A stretch of DNA of 7,355 bases from Bordetella parapertussis (GTDB lineage Bacteria; Pseudomonadota; Gammaproteobacteria; Burkholderiales; Burkholderiaceae_D), in NCBI GenBank assembly GCA_945867725.1, contig CAMBJI010000096.1, forward strand, positions 1 to 7,355, in the 5' to 3' direction. Positions 5,479 through 7,355 of this stretch are shown here, piece after piece (the stretch's first letter is position 1; each line of letters opens with the position of its first letter). The notes beneath the pieces were generated by a model. That model was not told the origin of the DNA. It searched no databases and worked only from the letters and a program-made list of their open reading frames with translations. A program made the translations under genes and the position numbers.

Positions 5479-6885
5479 TCAGTGTGCCGCAGTCGCGGAC
5501 GCGGCCGGTGTCTGTAGGCTGCCTGCAGCCGGCATCAGTGGGGTACCCAAACTACCGCCATGCAACGCGAAATTCAGCTCGGTATCGGCAATCCAAAAGT
5601 CACGCTGGGCTTCAATCGCAGCGTTGATACTCCCGATCTGAGCACGTGCATCGGTCAGCAGTTCAAACACACTCACTAACATGCCGTTGTAACGCAGCAG
5701 AACTTCTTCGGACACGCGTTTTCTGAGCGGGACAATTTCGTCTCTGTAGCGGCGCGATACCTCAAAGTTTGTACGATAGGCTGCGTAGTATTCGCGAACT
5801 TCCGAGCGCGCCTGAACGGCAACATCCGCCGTTCTCATCATTGAGCGCGTGTAAATAGCCTCGGCGCGGCGTGTGCGTGCCGTACCCCAGTCGAATAAGG
5901 GCAGGCTCAGCTCAACCTCATAGCCATCAGCACGTGATTCGCCGGTGGCGCTTTTGTTCTGATAGCCCGCCTCGAGTACGTTTACGAAACGCGTCGCGCG
6001 AGTCAGTCCCAATGTGCGAGCAGTGTGTTCAGTTTCCATTTTGGCTGCCTGTACATCCAATCGTCGTGCGAGCGCCGTCTTTTCGATATCAGCAGGTGCA
6101 TCTGGCTTGTCCGGCAATGCCGGCAGACGGTCGGGCAAGCTGATCTTCGCTTGCTCTCCCGTTAATCCCATGAGGCGAATCAATCTCTCGCGGCTGGCGT
6201 TGGCGCTCTGCTCAGCGCGAGCCAGTTGTGCCGTGACCTCGACATAAAACACCTGCTCGCGTGCCTGATCCAGTTTGCTCCAGTTGCCGACGCCGGCCAT
6301 GCGTTGTGCGAGCTCGGCGCTGGCTTCAGTGGCCTGCGCTGCCTGACGCATGTAACTCAGGGTTTGATTCGCAGCGACTGCCTGAAAATAAGCGCGACGT
6401 GTATCGGTAGCCAAACGAATTACCTGCAACGCGGTCTGCAATTGCGCCTGACTGAAACGACGCTCTTCGATGGCACGACGCAAAGGCATCGTCAATAGAC
6501 CGGCCAGATCGAACAACACCGCACGGTCAATTTCAGTGGCATCGTTGCCCGACAGACGACCAAAAGACAGACGTGGATTACGCAATCGCCCGGCTTGCAC
6601 CAGATCGGCTTCGGCAACGCCCAGATCAGCCAGTGCGACCTGCAATCGTTTGTTGTTGAGCAGCGCGATCTGCACGACGCCATCCGGCGTCAGATCGCTA
6701 GCGAGCAGTTGAACGACGTGGGCCTGCGCAGCTTCCGATTCGCGTTGCACACCAAAACCAGCGCGATCTCGGGTGAGTGAAGACACACCATCGAGACCAC
6801 CATCGGGCGAAAAACCGGCGCAAGCTGCCAGCACACCAGTCAACGTCAGCACAGCGCCGGCACGCGCTATAGATTGGGATTTCAT
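5479..6885 (-). CDS. TolC-family outer-membrane efflux lipoprotein of the copper operon
   Basis: 468 residues from ATG 6885, with GAGG six bases upstream; a longer frame from TTG 6924 would bury the signal and is rejected. MKSQSIARAGAVLTLTGVLAAC is a lipoprotein signal with lipobox LAAC, so C22 would be lipidated, as in CusC and OprM. Two outer-membrane-factor repeats follow, about residues 65-250 and 275-445, each with long amphipathic helices rich in Q, A and R. Typical phrases are RRLDVQAAK near the start of the second repeat, VELSLPLFDWGTARTRRAEA before the second barrel part, and RYNGMLVSVFELLTDA. A trimer would form the outer-membrane channel of a tripartite efflux system. The matching membrane-fusion protein and RND pump are not visible in the window. 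It could serve a CusAB-like pump encoded elsewhere or work with the oxidase and the CusF-like protein alone. Confidence 0.93.
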   Translation of the reverse strand: MKSQSIARAGAVLTLTGVLAACAGFSPDGGLDGVSSLTRDRAGFGVQRESEAAQAHVVQLLASDLTPDGVVQIALLNNKRLQVALADLGVAEADLVQAGRLRNPRLSFGRLSGNDATEIDRAVLFDLAGLLTMPLRRAIEERRFSQAQLQTALQVIRLATDTRRAYFQAVAANQTLSYMRQAAQATEASAELAQRMAGVGNWSKLDQAREQVFYVEVTAQLARAEQSANASRERLIRLMGLTGEQAKISLPDRLPALPDKPDAPADIEKTALARRLDVQAAKMETEHTARTLGLTRATRFVNVLEAGYQNKSATGESRADGYEVELSLPLFDWGTARTRRAEAIYTRSMMRTADVAVQARSEVREYYAAYRTNFEVSRRYRDEIVPLRKRVSEEVLLRYNGMLVSVFELLTDARAQIGSINAAIEAQRDFWIADTELNFALHGGSLGTPLMPAAGSLQTPAASATAAH

Positions 6886-6909
6886 GAAAAACCTCGACAC
6901 AAAGTGAAT

Positions 6910-6926
6910 GCTTGCCAGCGGCAAGC
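6910..6926. repeat. Perfect hairpin GCTTGCC-AGC-GGCAAGC upstream of the TolC-family gene
   Basis: A 7-bp perfect stem with a three-base loop ends 24 bases before ATG 6885, just upstream of its ribosome binding site. On the transcript it is followed by ATTCACTTT rather than a U-run, so it is not a standard terminator. It may tune mRNA stability or translation of the efflux gene. Confidence 0.5.
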
Positions 6927-6931
6927 GAGCA

Positions 6932-6966
6932 TGTCAGTGCTGACACGCCATCAGGCTGCGTGTCAG
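6932..6966. repeat. Overlapping inverted repeats at the end of the His-rich gene
   Basis: CTGACACGC (6940-6948) pairs perfectly with GCGTGTCAG (6958-6966): a 9-bp stem with a nine-base loop overlapping the stop codon at 6965-6963. The left arm also overlaps the near-palindrome TGTCAG-TG-CTGACA (6932-6945), so the arm at 6940-6945 can pair either way. The unit could be an operator for a dimeric regulator or an RNA structure that sets the ratio of upstream to downstream expression. Confidence 0.5.
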
Positions 6967-7355
6967 GTCAGAGCGTGAGGGAAAGCTCGGGGAGGTCGTT
7001 CAGGCTTTTCGGGGATGTGGACGGCTACTTCGATAGAGACGGGTTTGAAAGCACCGAGTACAAAAGAAACTGAACTTGCCTGAACGGCATTGGGCGGCGG
7101 TGCAGTGGCGCCTGTCAGGCAACACTTCGCGCAATCGGTACAGGAAGCTTGCGAGTGAGGCATCGACTTTGCCGAGGCTTTGTCCGATGTATCCGACGAT
7201 CCATGCCCAGCGTGATGCGCGTGATGCGCCTGATGGTGGCCGTGGTGATGTTGCTGATGGGCTCTAGCCGCAGTATCAGTGGCAGTCTGCAGCACTCGCG
7301 CGTGATACGAGACCATACCGACCGATTGGGCAAATGCGAGCGCCCCCTGCACAGG
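6963..7355 (-). CDS. Partial His-rich, CxxCxxCC exported protein of the copper operon (CopL/DUF2946-like)
   Basis: The frame is open to the right edge, so the true start lies outside. The GTG at 7352 is not a convincing start: the first visible residues (PVQGALAFAQS) look like the end of a Sec signal peptide. The mature part has a striking His cluster (7259-7203; 11 His in 19 residues, HQQHHHGHHQAHHAHHAGH), then SCTDCAKCCL with a CxxCxxCC arrangement, a Pro/Ala-rich stretch, and the C-terminal PEKPERPPRAFPH. Short exported proteins with a His/Cys region and an ERPPR-type tail are common as the first gene of copper-resistance operons and are annotated CopL family or DUF2946. They probably bind copper in the periplasm; CopL has been linked to copper-dependent expression of the operon. 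The TolC-family ATG lies 77 bases after the stop. The family assignment is by overall layout, not by a confident domain match. Confidence 0.75.
   Translation of the reverse strand, partial: PVQGALAFAQSVGMVSYHARVLQTATDTAARAHQQHHHGHHQAHHAHHAGHGSSDTSDKASAKSMPHSQASCTDCAKCCLTGATAPPPNAVQASSVSFVLGAFKPVSIEVAVHIPEKPERPPRAFPHALT

Noticed and set aside
6885..6924. N-terminal extension of the TolC-family protein from TTG 6924
   Set aside because: The extension would place 13 residues before a proper lipoprotein signal, runs through a hairpin and lacks a ribosome binding site, whereas ATG 6885 has GAGG at six bases.
7111..7120. Palindrome GCCTGTCAGGC near the CxxCxxCC codons
   Set aside because: It lies inside a coding region, is short, and is explained by codon choice.
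1..7355. CRISPR array, insertion sequence, transposase, rRNA or complete tRNA
   Set aside because: I looked for regularly spaced repeats, terminal inverted repeats with a transposase frame, and conserved RNA-gene sequences on both strands and found none.

Overview
The window looks like chromosomal DNA of a Gram-negative bacterium, most likely a gamma- or betaproteobacterium. The reasons are a pqqA gene, a TolC-type outer-membrane lipoprotein, Tat- and Sec-exported periplasmic copper proteins, and moderately GC-rich coding regions. The sequence alone does not fix the genus.

Left part, minus strand (1-1770). Read in the direction of transcription, it starts with pqqA (1770-1696), the 24-residue precursor peptide of the redox cofactor PQQ. 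pqqA is followed at once by hairpins, including a strong intrinsic terminator. Next come a 40-residue single-pass membrane protein (1489-1367), a 301-base spacer with palindromes and a possible promoter, a CxxCxxCC (YkgJ-type) cysteine-cluster protein (1065-622), and a protein overlapping it by ATGA that runs off the left edge (625-1). The end of that last protein faintly resembles aminoacyl-tRNA-protein transferases of the GNAT-like fold. pqqB-E are not in the window, so pqqA is physically separated from the enzymes that use it, at least on this side.

Middle part, plus strand (1943-3603). Divergent from pqqA lies a two-gene operon: a DadA-type FAD amino-acid dehydrogenase/oxidase and a single-domain VOC (glyoxalase/dioxygenase-fold) protein. 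The 172-base divergent spacer holds a 7-bp inverted repeat and a weak plus-strand promoter candidate.

Right part, minus strand (7355-3666). This is a periplasmic copper-handling operon. In transcription order it has a His-rich, CxxCxxCC-containing exported protein (CopL/DUF2946-like, 5' end cut by the window), a TolC/CusC-like outer-membrane factor, a Tat-exported three-domain multicopper oxidase, and a small exported CusF-like copper-binding protein. Together they would bind, oxidise and help remove periplasmic copper. No CusA/CusB pump, P-type ATPase or copper regulator is in the window. Two perfect hairpins lie between the first two genes. The operon converges on the VOC gene across a 62-base gap.

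The least explained part is the pqqA-proximal minus-strand block: the membrane microprotein, the cysteine-cluster protein and the coupled transferase-like partial gene. Its functional link to PQQ is only positional.
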